Notes: generated by a model not told the origin, from the letters alone. DNA of 64,000 nt from Anoplopoma fimbria (GCF_027596085.1 NC_072470.1:1583848-1647847), one strand, 5' to 3'. Positions 44,810-59,242 are shown, counted from the first letter of the stretch. Numbers and translations are program-made.

Positions 44810-46550
44810 CCTCACTTCCTGTTTGGACTGTGTTTGGTCATTCATCATCAGATTCCACATTTAATGGCCATTTTATAGCAATTATTAGAATAAATAAAAA
44901 TACATGCTTTTATAATGTTTTAAAAAGTATATTTTCCCTCTTTATTAGAATAAATGAAAATGCATAAATATTCTAATATTTATGGGCTAGTATAGTTAAA
45001 AATAAATAAATAAAATTACCTAAATGTTCAATAATTGTTCAGGCTATTATTATAAACCTTTCTTTTGAATAAAATCATCAAACAGTTCACTTCCTGTTTG
45101 GACTGTATTTGGTCATTCATCATCAGATTCCACATTTAATGGCCATTTTATAGCAATTACATACTTTTATAATGTTTTAAAGTACATTTTCCCTCTTTAT
45201 TAGAATAAATAAAAATGCATAAATATTACCAGAAATACACTAATATTTATGGGCTAAAAAATAAATAAATAAATAAAATAAAAATAAAAATAAATCAATT
45301 AAATGACCTAAATGTTCAATAATGTTTTAAAGTATATTTTCCCTCTTTATTAGAATAAATAAAAATGCATAAATATTACCAGAAATACACTAATATTTAT
45401 GGGCTAGTATAGTTAATTAAATAAATAAATGTTCAATAATGTTTTAAAGTACATTTTCCCTCTTTATTATGGGCTAAATACAAAATACATTATAGAACCA
45501 AAGCAATCCTATATTACAGAAAAGTATATGACAGATCCAATTAAGCACTAAAATAATATTATTGTGGGTAGAAAATGCAGAAATATTACCAGAAATACAC
45601 ATTTAATGGCCATTTTATAGCAATTACATACTTTTATAATGTTTTAAAGTATATTTTCCCTCTTTATTAGAATAAATAAAAATGCATAAATATTACCAGA
45701 AATACACTAATATTTATTTTATAGTTAAAAAATAAATAAAAATAAATCAATTAAATGACCTAAATGTTCAATAATGTTTTAAAGTATATTTTCCCTCTTT
45801 ATTACAATAAATACAAAGACATTACATTATAAAGAAAAGATATGACCAATTAGCAATAATATTATATGTGGGTAGAGAAATACACTATATTTATGGGCAG
45901 AAAAAAATAAATCAATTAAATGAAATGTTCAATAATTGATCCAATAAAATAAAACAGCACTAAAATAATATTATTGTGGGTATATGATAAAATGCAAAGA
46001 AATTACAATAAATAAAAATGCATAAATATTACCAGAAATACACTAATATTTATGGGCTAGTATAGTTAAAAATAAATAAATTAAATTACCTAAATGTTCA
46101 ATAATTGTTCAGGCTATTACTATAAACCTTTCTTTTGAATAAAATCATCAAACAGTCTCACTTCCTGTTTGGACTGTATTTGGTCATTTATCATCAGATT
46201 CCACATTTAATGGCCATTTTATAGCAATTACATACTTTTATAATGTTTTAAAGTATATTTTCCCTCTTTATTACAATAAATAAAAAGACATTATAGATCC
46301 AAAGCAATCCTATATTAGAGTTTAGAGAGGAAACATCACAGCAAAGTATATGATAGATCCAATTAAGCACTAAAATAATATTATTGTGGGTAGAAAATGC
46401 AGAAATATTACCAGAAATACACTAATATTTATGGGCTAGTATAGTTAAAAATAAATAAATTAAATGACCTAAATGTTCAATAATTAACTAAAAACCTTTC
46501 CTTTGAATAAAATGTTGTTGAAATGCAAGTGTTTAACTATATAAATATAT
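44810..46550. repeat. Complex AT-rich tandem/segmental repeats
   Basis: The block beginning CTTCCTGTTTGGACTGT (44814) recurs at about 45088 and 46160. The piece CACATTTAATGGCCATTTTA occurs in addition at 45598. The pieces TTTTCCCTCTTTATTA and TAAATATTACCAGAAATACA are repeated several more times, with lengths of 100 to 350 bp and shuffled order. No coding capacity. Confidence 0.85.
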
Positions 46551-46599
46551 ATTATTATTATATAAAAATCCTTATGTTGTGTTAATATACATTTTTTGT

Positions 46600-49500
46600 C
46601 AGACCTTATTATATTATAATTAAATAAAGTGATTCAGTATAAACCACCACTGAGCAGCACAGATATCAAATGCATATTTAATGTCTTGTCCTATGGTGAC
46701 ACCGTGTGGGTTGATTGGGTACTGCACATATTCACACTAGTGTCCTCTGCAGATGGCAGTCTTTGTTCTCAACATTAAAGGGACAGCGCCACCCCCTGGT
46801 TGGACAAGATAAGTCCTCAGGCACCAGGAACAGACATACAATCCAATAATAGCTTAAAAAAGCCCCTAAAATAACAGGCAGTGATCTGTTATAACATTTT
46901 ATTACATGCATTTAGATTTGTTTTCTCTATATATATATTTCTAGAAAATGTGCACACTGCGCAGACATTTTACTTTTAAACTGATAGCTAATTATCACAT
47001 TTCTTGAACTATCTGCCCTTTTGTAAATTGTCAGGTCACATTCTTTTAATGTAAATGAGTAAAACAGATGTTATCCTTCTGTATGAGCACTGAGTCAGAC
47101 GGAATTTTAATGTTTATTTTGACCTCTTTTGGCCTAGGTGGGTGGAGTTTGACACCACGTATAAAATAATGACCTACAAAAGATATTACTCACTGGAAAG
47201 TATTCTATAATTTGCTTCATAATAATCTCTTCGGCTCCCAACTTTTATCTGAATCTTGGTAAACTCCACCCACCTGGAACTCCAAGAAGGATAAAACAAA
47301 GTCATGCTGACTAATAATGCCTCCCTTGGATCATGAAACATTCATAAAGTTGGACTTAATGCACCAACAGAAACTCAAACTCTAGGGCTCAAATTTCCAT
47401 GTAATCAGGTCAAGAATAAAGGGGATTCCAACAAAATTTTCTTGTAGGTTTTTTTTTACAGTAATCCACAATTCATATTAAAATAAAAAAATCCCTTTTC
47501 TTTTGCTGAATGAGCTTCACGGTTACATTAGCCGCCTCATTGTTGCAAAAAGTATGCGGATGAAGCATGTTGCCAATAAAGAAATGTGTTTCCCAGTTTG
47601 GTGTGGAAGAAACCTTTTAGATAAACCAGAACCGGAGACGAGTCAATGTCGTTGACATTTAAGAATATGTTCTATTTGTTTAATGTGTAACATGTACAAT
47701 AATATTTATATGTTATGCATGTTTGATGCATCACCTCACATCAAATCTGTATGTTGGTGTAATGATGCATGAACAGTGATCTCCATATCCACCTACTTCT
47801 TAAAAACTATGTATTTTCTAGTTTAAGTATCCTTTTCTGTCCTTAACTTGCTTCTTTTTTTTTTTGATTTCTCATGAGTCATCTTGAGATACATTTGGCG
47901 TAATGAAAAAGAAAGGTTTGCAAACTGCCACTTCCACAAACTAACAGCACAGCTCAAAAGTTTAAAACCCCCTGTGAGCAGCTGCCTTTTCTCTGCATGC
48001 AGCAGTGAAGCAGAAAACAAAGGAAGGAAGGAAAAAGGAGACAAACAAGGCGATCCCTAACGAAGCTGCAGGGAGGAGAGGCGATAATTCACCGACACCC
48101 ACACCTTCTCAGAGCAGTCAGCTTCCTGCTCCTTTCAAAAACAGGGTGATGGGTGCGCTCGGCAGATCCCTCCCACGCTGCTTAGCGGCTGGCTTCCGCC
48201 CACCGCCCGTGGAGCCGCCCACCTCCAGCCGTTGCCAAGGCAACACATCACCATCATCATCATCAGTGACTTGCACTGGAGGAGGAAGAGAGGGAGGACA
48301 GGGAGGGTGGGGGGCGACCAGCATGGGTGTTCACGAGCGGAGCTATTCTCCAGAGAAGATCTGTGTGTGTGTGTGTGAAGGGATGGAGGGAGTGGATGAT
48401 GGGAAGTATGTGAAAAAGGACCTGCGTCAGAGTGAGTCATCAGCCAGTTTCACAATGTGTTGATGTGACGCTGATGCAAATGGGTCTGCACAGGGATTCA
48501 TCTCAGCGCTATGGCAAAAGAAAAGACCAGAAGAAAGCAGACAGAGGGCAGAGAAGCTCCTTTAAAGGAAGCCGAACCAATTCAGCATCCCATAACTCTC
48601 TTCTTCTTCTTCTCTTCAAGCTCTTTGCATTCTCACACACACTCACACATAGAAGAGCCGGGGCTTCCCTGCCTTGCTCAACGGCACTTCCAGATCTTCA
48701 TTCAGCGAGCCACTGATCACAAGAACACACCTCACAATAGAGTTCAAAAAAATAAAGTTTAATGTTCATGTGCTGTATAACAAATAAAATATATTAGTGT
48801 TTAAAAAACAGGTGCATAACTAGGTGAAGCCTAATCTATCACTTTACATAAACAGTGAGGAGAACGCTGGTCAGTGAGACGACATGCGCTATTCTCTGAA
48901 ACATCGTACGACAGTCACGCTAACTAGGCCAGTGTTTGAGCCAGAAACCGCCACCACTTCATCTCCCAGAATCCACTGGCTGGTTCTTATAGCTTTTAGC
49001 AAACTAGATCACGACTTGGTTCTTGAAACAAAAAACAAAACCTCACGGAAAGAGCACGATGTGTTTAAATACAACATTGTGCGCACTAAAAGTGAGACAT
49101 CACAAACGTTTCATGAGACAGACGTACAGTTACTGCGCACATGACAAAATGATGGATCCATATAGAATGCAAATAGACTTATTACTTACATAAATATTGC
49201 ATTGGTCTGCCGTTACGCTGAGTGAGACTAAACTATCTGCAGGGAGTGAGGGGAAGAGGAGACATATTTACACAGTGAACACTTATTAATGGATCTACCT
49301 CTAAACAGCAAAAACACGTCTTTGAAATATGCACAGGTGGCCATCACAGGTGGATTAAACACTGTTAAGAGCTAAGGCTAATCAACATCATCATCATGTA
49401 AAGCAGGTTTTTATATACCACACACTTTCACACGGTTGTATTTTTTTCCTCAATGACACTTAAGTTTCTTTTTTTTGTGTATTTGCTCTACACACATAAA

Positions 49501-51164
49501 CACTATCGACACCAATACAGCAAAGTTACATTTGACAGAGGAGAACCCTGGTGGAGAGATTAGCACTGTTTGTTATCACGGTATATTTACAGACACCAGG
49601 CTGCTGCTCCGCCAACAACACCAAGAAACAGGAATTTAGCTTCTTTTTTTTTTTAGGGAGTGCTGTTGAGAAACCACACATCTGCAATCTTTTATACTTG
49701 ATTCTGTTAAAAGTTTACATATTGAGTGTATTTTACAACCCTGCTGAAAGGTTATTGGATCATTTTTAATAAAAAAAAAAACACAAGTATTCCTGAAATA
49801 CTCTGTTTACAGATGCGTGGTTTCTCCTCAACAGCAGTGTTTAGCTAAATTACAAAGTGAAATGAACCAATTAGCCTCCGGCATGCTCAGCCCAGCCATC
49901 CGACCAAGACGAATGACGGAGGCCTCCTGCTGTTCCTCCACAACAGCTCCTATACATCCTCTCTTAAATTACCTTCCATAAATATACACGAGAGGAAGGA
50001 GAGGATTAATCCACCTCTCCTGTTCTCCCATTTGAAGTGAACGACACAGAATCTAACCTGCTAAAGGGGCCGAGTCCTCACTCATCTCCCTACAGTACGT
50101 TTACGTCCTTTGAGTGACAGAACAAATGGAGAAACCTAAATTAGGTTTGGGAGAACGACGGAGGCTCAGAGGACGACCAGGGACAAAAAGTCTTTGGCTG
50201 TCTCTGGTCGGATCTTTAAGAGTGTGAGTTTCTGGATGCTTACAGACAATTAGCCATAAATCTCAAAGTTAGGTAACGCTTTAAATGTCTACCATCATTA
50301 TTTTGCTTTGATGACGTTCTCATATATGCTTGTACGTAGTTTAATGTGGATCTATAATGACTTCAAGTCGAGCCCCTCTGTGAGGCTGCACTTTTTACCA
50401 CGTAATGTTTACCAAACTCCCCTACTTAGTTATTAGCATGCTAGCTATTGTCAATTTGCACCATTGATGCTAATGGGGATGTCTTTAGTTTTGCAGGTAT
50501 TTGGTCATAAACTAAAATACTGGACAGATACGTTTTGGCTTCATGATGGGTCTCGATGAAACCTTAAAATGACGAGATACTTCACTGGTCAATTTGAAAC
50601 TCCTACCAGGTGGTGCTACAGCATCTGCAGCTTCAGTTTGAAGGTACAAGTGAGTGAAGAAGGCCATTGGCTACGTGGCAGTCATATAAAGTGTTACCAT
50701 GACGCTGAAGACGTGCAGCAACACAGCCGAATTCTGCTTTTATCTCTGAATCTACGTTTGAGTAAAGACTCAGCCCCGGCAACACAGCCTGCAACCTGGC
50801 TGTCCAAAGAAAGCAACAAGTACAATGACACCCAGGTAGAGGTAAAGAGTACACAAACAGATCGCTCTTATAGTACATGTACATCTAACGTGTACAGTTA
50901 ATCAACAGACAAAGACCTGTAGAGCACTGAGCGGTCCTCAACATGCTCTCTAGGTGCTTTGGCAAATACCTTTTGAACAAAAAGACAAAATCAAAGAAAA
51001 ATAAATGCTATTCATGAGGCAACATTGGTTGTTAAGGCTCTACTGTGTCTGTGCTTGCTTAGTATCTGTTGACGGGTAATAACTGCATACTGTCAAGTGT
51101 GAGTAGAATGGTTTTTGGGGGTGGGTGCTCGGGGGGGAGTCGGGGTGGAGTGAGGCGGGAGGCA
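46600..51164. other. Intergenic gls-nab1 region, including nab1 3'UTR; no other gene recognised
   Basis: A 152-codon open frame at 48005-48463 and shorter frames nearby show no domain or splice support. The upper part, near 51164, must contain the nab1 3'UTR. Several ATTAAA/AATAAA complements exist but none is convincing as the poly(A) site. Confidence 0.5.
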
Positions 51165-54100
51165 CTATGTGGAGTCTTCCGGCTCTGATTTGATGGTCTT
51201 CTTCTCTGCGTTGCTGGATGATCGATGCGACGTCCCGTTTTCTGAAGACAAAGATAAAGGACGGTATCATCAGCAAAGAGGTTGATAATGCAGCAGAAGG
51301 TCTTGTTGAAACTCATCAAGTAGGAACAGTAGAACTAATTCAAAGTGGTACATTTTTAGATTGTGTTTTCCAGAAGTGTTCTTGAGCAAGGCATTCAACC
51401 CTCTACCACTGTTAAGCCTGGATAATAGCTCCATCTAGACGTCTAGCATCACGAACCTGTTGCTGGTGTTTTGGTCTCGTCTGTGCTGCTGCTGTTGTTG
51501 TTGTTGTTGTTGTGGTTGTGATGGCGCTTCAGCTCATTGGCTAGCTGTTTGCCCAATGGGAGGTCTCCTTCCTGCATGTTCTGACTAACCACACGCAGGT
51601 TGATCGGCCGCTCATCTGAGAGGACAGACGTAGACAGAAACACAAAAGGCAAACAGAGTTATTCTCCTTTTGCTCATTTCAAACTTCAGTGGAGTATTTA
51701 CCATTAATGTATTTGAATGCATTCATTATCAATCACAAGTGAATCCAAAGCAAACACCAGGCCAGATGCTGTTCTAACACGGAATTTAAATTTATTTAAC
51801 CATCAGATTAAAACCTAAATATATTTAGTTTAATGTCATATATGACAAAAAATGTACAATCGCCCTTATAGGCTATTGTAGATAATAATAATGTGCATAA
51901 AAAGTATACATGGTTAGATGGAGAGATCAGATGAGAAGAAAGGAAAAAACAATAAAAATGGTGACGAAAGGGAGACAAATATACAGAAAGTCCTCTGCTC
52001 GGTAAGGACGAGCAGAGGACAAGAAGAAGAATAGAAGAAATGAGAAATGACAGGAAGCAAAAAAAGAAAAGGGACAAGAAGAAGAAAACAGGAAGGAAAG
52101 CAGAGGAGAAGAGGGGGAGGAGAGAGAGAGGTAGACACAGAAAGAGAGAGAGAGAGAGAGACACAGAAAGAGAGAGAGAGAGAGAGACCCCCCTCCAGGC
52201 AACTGGCTGGAGGTAAACAGGCGTGGGCGTGATAATTACAGGTGCATTGTGGGATTTGTGGGAACAGCGATATAATGAGCTGTCGGGAGTGGGTGAGGGA
52301 GGAAAGGGAGGAAAATGAGATTAGGCCCGGAGGAGAAGTCACATCTGAATAATGATGCATCGGTTTTATTGTTCTGTCTTCTTCTGTGTTTGAGATGAAA
52401 AAGTGACATCTCCACATGGAGAGGCTTTAATGACACGACATACTCTCTGACTGGCTTCAGCACATCCAGGCTGTGTTTAACACGACAACAGCTGGAGGTG
52501 TTCTCCTGGTCGGGCACCAGGGGCAGCGCTGAGACAATTCTACGCCCATTTACTGTTTGAATATTTGTACTCAGACAGGATTTGTGAAAATAGAAAGAAG
52601 AGCAAATTTTGCTGCCTAAACCTGAAGTCTTATTGGACAGGCGAGCTCCACACCGTGTGCTAAACGGAGCTGGAAGTCTTCTGGAGGGATCACTGAGGCA
52701 CTCAGGGTTGATCAGAGGACACATGTTCAAAATACAAAGATTTAAGATTTAATTAACTACTCATTCGCTCTATTAAAGGTCAGAAAAGTTCCTCAAACCC
52801 AAGACGACATCTTCAGGTTGCTTGTATCTTCAGACCAACAGCTCAAAACTTTTTTATAGGACGTCTAAAAGGTTCAGAGACTAAATCTGATTTCACACTG
52901 AAACCAAAGCTGTATTTATGATCCTGAAATGTTTCACACCTCTCCTCCCGTACCTTGGTGGTCTCTGCTGGCGTCGGCGGCGGCCCCGTTGGTGTTCTGG
53001 GCGTCGTTGAGGTACTTTAAGGCAGCGGGGGGGATCCTCCAGTCCAGAGCCTGGAGACGCTCCTGGACCGCGGCGTCCTGCAGGATCTCCATCTGCCGGG
53101 CCAGCAGACGCTCCAGCTGAATCTGAGACACACACAACTTATTGTGAGAACTACAGGAACTACTTTCTCTGACTCGAGTCAGATGTGTGATTATCTCGAT
53201 ATCTGGTCGACTTTAAGATTCATTTTAGTCAAGAAATATATGATACGTAGGCAACATTTACAGGATATATTACATTCTTTCTGTCGCAGTTCAGATAGTG
53301 ACAATAATGAAGTGAAGTTTTCCTTCTCTCCGCCAACAACAACTATTTTACCACCAAATGTTTCATTTACATGTGGAATATTTTTGGCCCCGAAAGAAGA
53401 AGAATGAAATGACTCAAACTTCCCCTCAGGGTCACATGACAGAATCCTGTTGAGCTTGCTGTTGAATGAGTTTGATTATTGAACTGTAAATATAGATTCA
53501 TGATGTTTAAACTGTCCCACAGTCCTAACTGTAGACTAACCTTCTGTTTCTATCATAAAGTTAACTCCAGCTTGTTCTAGGCCGCTTTTATTGTGAAACT
53601 AATGACAGTGAAACAGGAAGCTGTTTCTATTTAAATCCAAGCTTCCAGTTTCTTTTACCATCACTGCTGATTTCTTCTCTTCTTATTCAACTGTTGCTCA
53701 GAGGATCTTTGTCTCTTTCAGCTGAACCATTGAACAGCGTTTTGTTCTCCATGTTCTAAACTGGAGAACATCTATAAGTAAAGAGAGGAATGAAACCATC
53801 GTATTGTCAGTCTGCCTCTTCTTCTTCTTCTTCTTCTTCTTCTTCTTCTTCTGAGGAATCACTTCAAAATGACGTGTGTAGCTGCAGACAGTTGACATGT
53901 TTTCTTGGTAATGAGTTATCATAAAGCTCTCCTCCTACACTCCGGCTCTAATGAGGAACCAGCCACGGCAGCAGAGGCACTGGAAACCAATAAGGAGCAT
54001 TACTGGGATCAAACTGGATCCTGCTGCCACAAACATCTGCTGACATGGAAATCTGTCTCCGTGTCTGATGACGGGAATCCTTTCAACCCGGCAGATGACG

Positions 54101-56869
54101 CACGACTGTTTCAGCCGTTCATCTCTGATTTTCATACTTCATCTTTTTGAATGAGTGGTTTTCAATCGAGCACTTTGATTGGACGAGAGGCGACCTACGA
54201 GGACTTGTGACCATTCATTTGAATAAATATCCGTCTAAATACCTGCAGATTCCGTCCGACCGTTTCTTCTCCTTTCGACTTGGCGCAGGCCAGCTGCTCC
54301 CTCAGCATCTCCTGCCTCATGTGGATCGCCTGCAGCGCCTCCTGGATGTCGAAGAAGTTCTCCTGAAGGAGCGCAGAAGAAAAAGGTTCTGATTAGTTAT
54401 TAGTTTTTCACTTATTGATCACAAGAGAAGCAGATTATGGGTCAGATTTTTCTTTCTACAGTTACACACAAATTATTGGTATTGTAAAGAAAACACAAAT
54501 CAGCATCTGTTGTTTAGTTTTTTTTATCATTATTTTATATATTATTTTATTGTTAAAATTGATGTTAACTACATAATTCTGTTTTAATTTGTTTAAATAA
54601 TTTGCATGACTTTCCTTATTGTTTTTATTTTATTTTTATTTATTTTTTGAGGTGCCTTAATTAAACTATATTACTTTTAATTTAACTTATTCATTTGTGC
54701 ATATATTATGTATCAATATCATACTCTACATACATATACATTCTCCTTTTGTATGAGTTTGAAAAGCTTTCATAACTACCTTTTAAAAAAACATTAAATA
54801 AATACAATAAACACTAGTATTACTTCTGCTGCCTCTGATAATTAAGACTTTGTTTTATCAATGCAACAGTTATAACTTAATAATAAAGCAAAACAAAGTG
54901 GAACTTCTGGGAGTTTTGGCAGGAATTCCCCTCTTCTTGGAGCTCAGAGTAGGTTTTGTGAGCAGGTGTCGGCTCTTTGTCTTGGTTTAAAATCCCTAAA
55001 GAGTTTTCAGCCGCCAGATGTTTTCAATCAGCTAACAAACTGAGAGGAACCATTCAGAGCTCACAGAGAGAGAGTCCGGAGACGAGCGCTGAGAGACCGC
55101 TTTGTGCTCCGGTGCTGCTGGGTCCACTCGGATTCTGACCGCTCAATACTTTACATTGTAATTATTGAACCAACGAGTCGACATTTCTTATTACAAGCAA
55201 CCAAAAGTAAAGTGCTAGAGAGCCTCCATCATATATGTTTTCAAATCATGATTTTCAAATCAGGTGGAAGTTTGGTTTTATTTGGAAAACGAAGAAGAAG
55301 AAGAAGAAGAACTGGGTGTGCATCAATGGCTGGTAATGTGTTTTCATTATCTACTAATCAGGTTATTTTACTTGTTCTCTCAAAATAAAATAATAGTATT
55401 TAGTAAAAAAAAAGTCACTTTAAAGATCTTTATCTGAGATTTAAGGTGAGAAACTTTCCAGATCAATGTGACATCATCCTGCTCAGTGAAGCTCAAACAT
55501 CAAGGTAACAAAAAGAAAGAAAAACACTTGTTATGTTATCTAACACACATATGAAGACCATACTTAAAAAAAAAAGCTTTAATATTCCTGCTGCACAGCT
55601 TTAATCTGAGTGCTGTGATGACCTCACCTCTGTTTTAATCCTTTTAGGGGACGCCTCGTCTCTGTCTCCACAGCGAGATCTGCACAGAAACACCAGGAAA
55701 AACACAAAAATACTTTAATTCTTCAACAGGCAATGACCAAAGTGTTACTACAAAATAAAAGACATTATTTATAAATCTCAAATCAGGAAACTTAAAGTTG
55801 CACATTAAAATCAATAATAAATCCGGTGTCACTCACTTGCTGGTGCGGTAGGTGTATTTGTAGGTGACCTCTCTGGAGATCTGGCGAGCGAGTCCGAAGA
55901 GCTCGTCTCTGCGTGTGAGCAGAGCCATGTCCCTCATACAGAGCTGGGCCGCCGCCTCGTTCACCGTCAGCTGCTCATCACACACAAACAGAACAACACG
56001 TTAACCTCAACGCCCCCTGAGCACAGACTCATTCATCCACGGTCATGTGATGTTCTTCTGGTGGACAACCTCGTGCAGCGTCAGGTGTTTGCCGTCCCTC
56101 CTCTTGGAGTCGAAGCGTCCGTAGATGGCGCTGTATTTACGGATCTCCTCTTCCCTCCGCGGCTCGTCGTCGCTCATCTCAAAGATGTGTCCGATCATCT
56201 TTGCCAGTTTCTTGTTGTTCTTCAGCTGCTCTTTGACCTCCGATAAGTCCGTCTTAGGGAGTCCCGGCGCCATCCTGTCCACGCACTCCAGGACCGACTG
56301 GACGGCGGCGGCGTCCAGAGCCTCTAACGTGTCTCTGGGCGGGACGGGGAGCCGAGGTCTGACGGCGACAGGCTGTGCTCGCTGTCGTTGCTGTGACCCG
56401 ACCAGAACCGGGCCTCGCTGCCGCCCTGCAGGGGCGACCCGGCGGACACTTTGTCCCTCGCCACGTCCAGCTTCCCCGGGTCGGAGCAGGCGGCGGCGAC
56501 GCCTTTGGGCATCTTGACGCTGGCGGTGTTGGCTCTGTCCTGCCCGCCCAGCAGCGTGGGCGAGCCCTCGGGCAGCTTGTAGACGGGGATGCTGCAGACG
56601 GGCAGCGACGTCAGCGGCTGGTTGAAGATGGCCGGGTTGGTGACCCAGTCCCGCAGCGCCTTCTGCAGGCGGCGCACGTGCAGCGGCTTGCTGGCCATGC
56701 CGACGAGGGCCATGATCTCCAGGAACTCCTCCTCCCCGGCCTCGCACAGCTGCTGCACGTCGTCGCCGCCCTGCTGGATGAAGGCCTCGTAGTAGTAGAG
56801 CAGGTTCGCTCGCTGCAGGATCCGGTAGAGCTGCAGCTCACCCAGGGTTCTCGGCAACACCGCCGCCAT
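51165..56869 (-). CDS. nab1: NAB1, NGFI-A (EGR1) binding co-repressor
   Basis: Nuclear co-repressor that binds EGR1/EGR2 and limits their transcriptional activity. Exons, 5' to 3': 56070-56869, 55837-55970, 55628-55679, 54243-54362, 52954-53122, 51457-51615, 51165-51241. The start [20 protein letters not shown] and [20 protein letters not shown] form the conserved N-terminal NCD1, which contacts the EGR R1 domain. NCD2 covers [20 protein letters not shown] through [32 protein letters not shown] and [16 protein letters not shown]. The C-terminus ends IKSEPEDST, as in NAB1, with a SUMO-type motif. A poly-Asn/Ser run ([12 protein letters not shown]) sits in exon 6. Coding exons total 1511 nt, one short of a multiple of three, and the first exon changes frame near 56340 (GSPSRP/DTLEALD), so one base is missing there. 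The expected protein is about 503 aa against 487 in human. NAB1 is preferred over NAB2 because of synteny with gls and stat1. Confidence 0.93.
52137..52187. repeat. (GA)n tracts in nab1 intron
   Basis: AGAGAG runs broken by ACACAGAAAG. They create the Ser/Leu-rich open frames on the minus strand, which are not genes. Confidence 0.9.
53818..53851. repeat. (CTT)n microsatellite in nab1 intron
   Basis: About 11 CTT units; a related (GAA)n tract occurs at 55290-55311. Confidence 0.92.
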
Positions 56870-56871
56870 AC

Positions 56872-58906
56872 CTGAGGGAGGACGCACAGAGCGGTTGATG
56901 AGACCTCAGCTCCACAGAAGACTGGTTATCTGACGCTCATGGGACATTTTGGATGAGAAGATCAAAGCACAAAGACTGAAAGCCAGTTTATGTGGAAATA
57001 AACTCATTTTAAATATTAAATCCTTCTGATTCTTCACCAGAACTACCAGAGTAAACCGACATGGAGGCATTTTATATTTGGACTGATATTCTTAGCAGGT
57101 GCGTGATTGCAGTGTATCAGGCCTCAGCAGCTGCGTGAAGAGGTTCAATTTGATGAAGAATGCCGTGAGTGCCTCACATTTCTGGAATGAATGTTCCAGG
57201 TATGAACCTGTTGAGAAATCTACATCCTTTCAGGTGAAATGTTCATGTTCTTCCATGTGTGGGATTAAGACAGAACACACCATGTAGGTGCATGGGTTTA
57301 AGAGTATAGAGCCGTGTTTTAAAGGCTCATTTTGTATTTCTTATACTTGTTTACTAATGTGGAATGTAATATATTCAGCTTGAACGCACTTAAAATGCCA
57401 TAAACAAGGTATTTATAATCTCCTGCTTTAGCTCTAAGTGCGTCTCTACACGCATCAGAGCAGAATAAACTTTTTTCTCGTGACGTTTGGCTGTCGGATT
57501 AGTATTTATTCCTCGCTGTCATTCTCTCTGCCTCCTTTAACAAAGCGGAGGAAACACTGAGCCAAATTCTTGTCGCTTGCCACCTTTAATTTGAGGCGAA
57601 AAGCAGAAAGTGTAGGCTTGTCCTTGACTCTTCCTTTGTGCGTGCGAGGCCCTGCGGAGGCCTGATCACAGAGGAGTGGCAGTCAGCAGACCCGGGTTGC
57701 TGGGAGGACCACATGCCTCTCTCCGCCCCTGCAGGATGTGTAGGTGGTGGGCTCGCCTCGCCCAGAATAGGCCCAGAGAGCCTCAGACCAGAGAGCCTCA
57801 CACCAGAGAGCCTCACACCAGAGAGCCTCACACCAGAGAGCCTCACACCAGAGAGCCAGGAGGGCCGCCATGAGTCGGGAAAATGAAAACTTCTGCTAAT
57901 TCACCAACCTGCTGATCACAGGACGGATTGTTGAATAAATCTTTTACAAACTAAACGTTTGTTTTGTGAAAAGTATCACTTTAAAAGTTCAAACAATGAG
58001 TCCTTTCCAGCCTATCATGCATCTTTGAATCTATATCAATAATATCAGCAGTGCCTCTTTTTCAAAAGTCATCTCTGCTGTCTAAAACAACATCTCCTGC
58101 TGCTGACCTTTGACCCGTAATGGTGTCGTGCTTTTAGAAGTTCTCTAAAAGCAGAATTACAGGATTAAGATACTACAACATTTACATACAGACCAACAAC
58201 ATACCGTTATGTTCCCAGAAACTGAACAACTAAACACATCTGGAAAACAGCAAAGATGGAAACTCACCTATTTAATCTCTTTATATCTATTAAATTATTC
58301 ATTTTTCCTTTTTTTAGCTACAATTTTGACTCAAATCAGCCAAACTCCAAAACAGGAAAATGATTGCGACAGCTGAGATGGAAACCAACATTAAAGCTGA
58401 GCATCAAATCTTTGTTCTCATTCTAAATGTAACATTTATATTGTTTTACACATGAGGGAGGGAATTAGAAGTGGGAACCAGAAACACCTGCTGAGTTTCC
58501 ATTGATTCACCTGCGTCAACACAAACAAAGTGATGCGTTTACAGCCAGAGAGAGCGCCGTAAAAGAAATCACTGTGGGAAAATATTATCAGACAAGAGGG
58601 AGGAAGCTCAATGATGCATCAACGGAAAACGTGATTCAACTTAACTCCTCAATTATGACGAGAAGGTAATTTATTAAAGCTGCTAAAAACACATTTCGTA
58701 CTCTGATCAAGAGATGAAAGTTTAAAAGAAGGACTAAATAAAGAAGGTTTAAAAAACTGATTCATATTTGATAGAATCTAACGGACCTCACACTAAAAAT
58801 CTCTTGATTTGGGTTAAAAGAAATACAAATATTACATACTTATAGTAAAGTGTCTCATACATTATCTTGGGAAATAACATCGCACACTAATCATAACTGG
58901 TATTTA
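56872..58906. other. nab1 upstream/intron 1 sequence; no gene recognised
   Basis: Apart from the 15-bp repeat at 57774-57858 there is only unique AT-rich sequence, without recognisable exons. Confidence 0.5.
57774..57858. repeat. 15-bp tandem repeat
   Basis: Five or six copies of GAGAGCCTCACACCA upstream of nab1. Confidence 0.93.
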
Positions 58907-59242
58907 CAGTGGGGGAAGAAGTATTCAAATAATTTCCTTGAGTTAAAGTATAAGTACCACCCTGGGAAAATACTCCATGCAAGTAAAATGTCTTTAAGCA
59001 GATTAGAAAATGACTTACTTACTTTAATTACTCATAATGCTGAATAGCGAGGGAGTGTTTTGCTATTATATAAAGAATTATTGGATCAATGCAATCAATT
59101 GTGAATTAACATTTAACTGTTGTATTTGTTGAGGTGGAACTAGTTTTTAACTCTTTTACACTGTTGGCGAACTTATAAAACATGACGTCTTGTTATGTAT
59201 GTAAAGTAACTAGTATTTGATCAAAAGTACTTTCCACCACTG
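58907..59242. mobile_element. hAT-type MITE with target-site duplication
   Basis: Left end CAGTGGGGGAAGAAGTA and right end TACTTTCCACCACTG are imperfect terminal inverted repeats of the widespread fish CAGTGGTGGAAAGTA type. The element is 336 bp and non-coding. It is flanked by an 8-bp direct repeat, GGTATTTA on the left and GGTATATA on the right (7 of 8 match), the target-site length of hAT transposases. Confidence 0.8.

Noticed and set aside
48005..48463. Plus-strand 152-residue frame
   Set aside because: Low-complexity Pro/Ser/Gly sequence without recognisable domain, and no splice or polyadenylation support.
51808..52417. Minus-strand Ser/Leu/Phe-rich frames
   Set aside because: Created by (GA)n tracts inside a nab1 intron.
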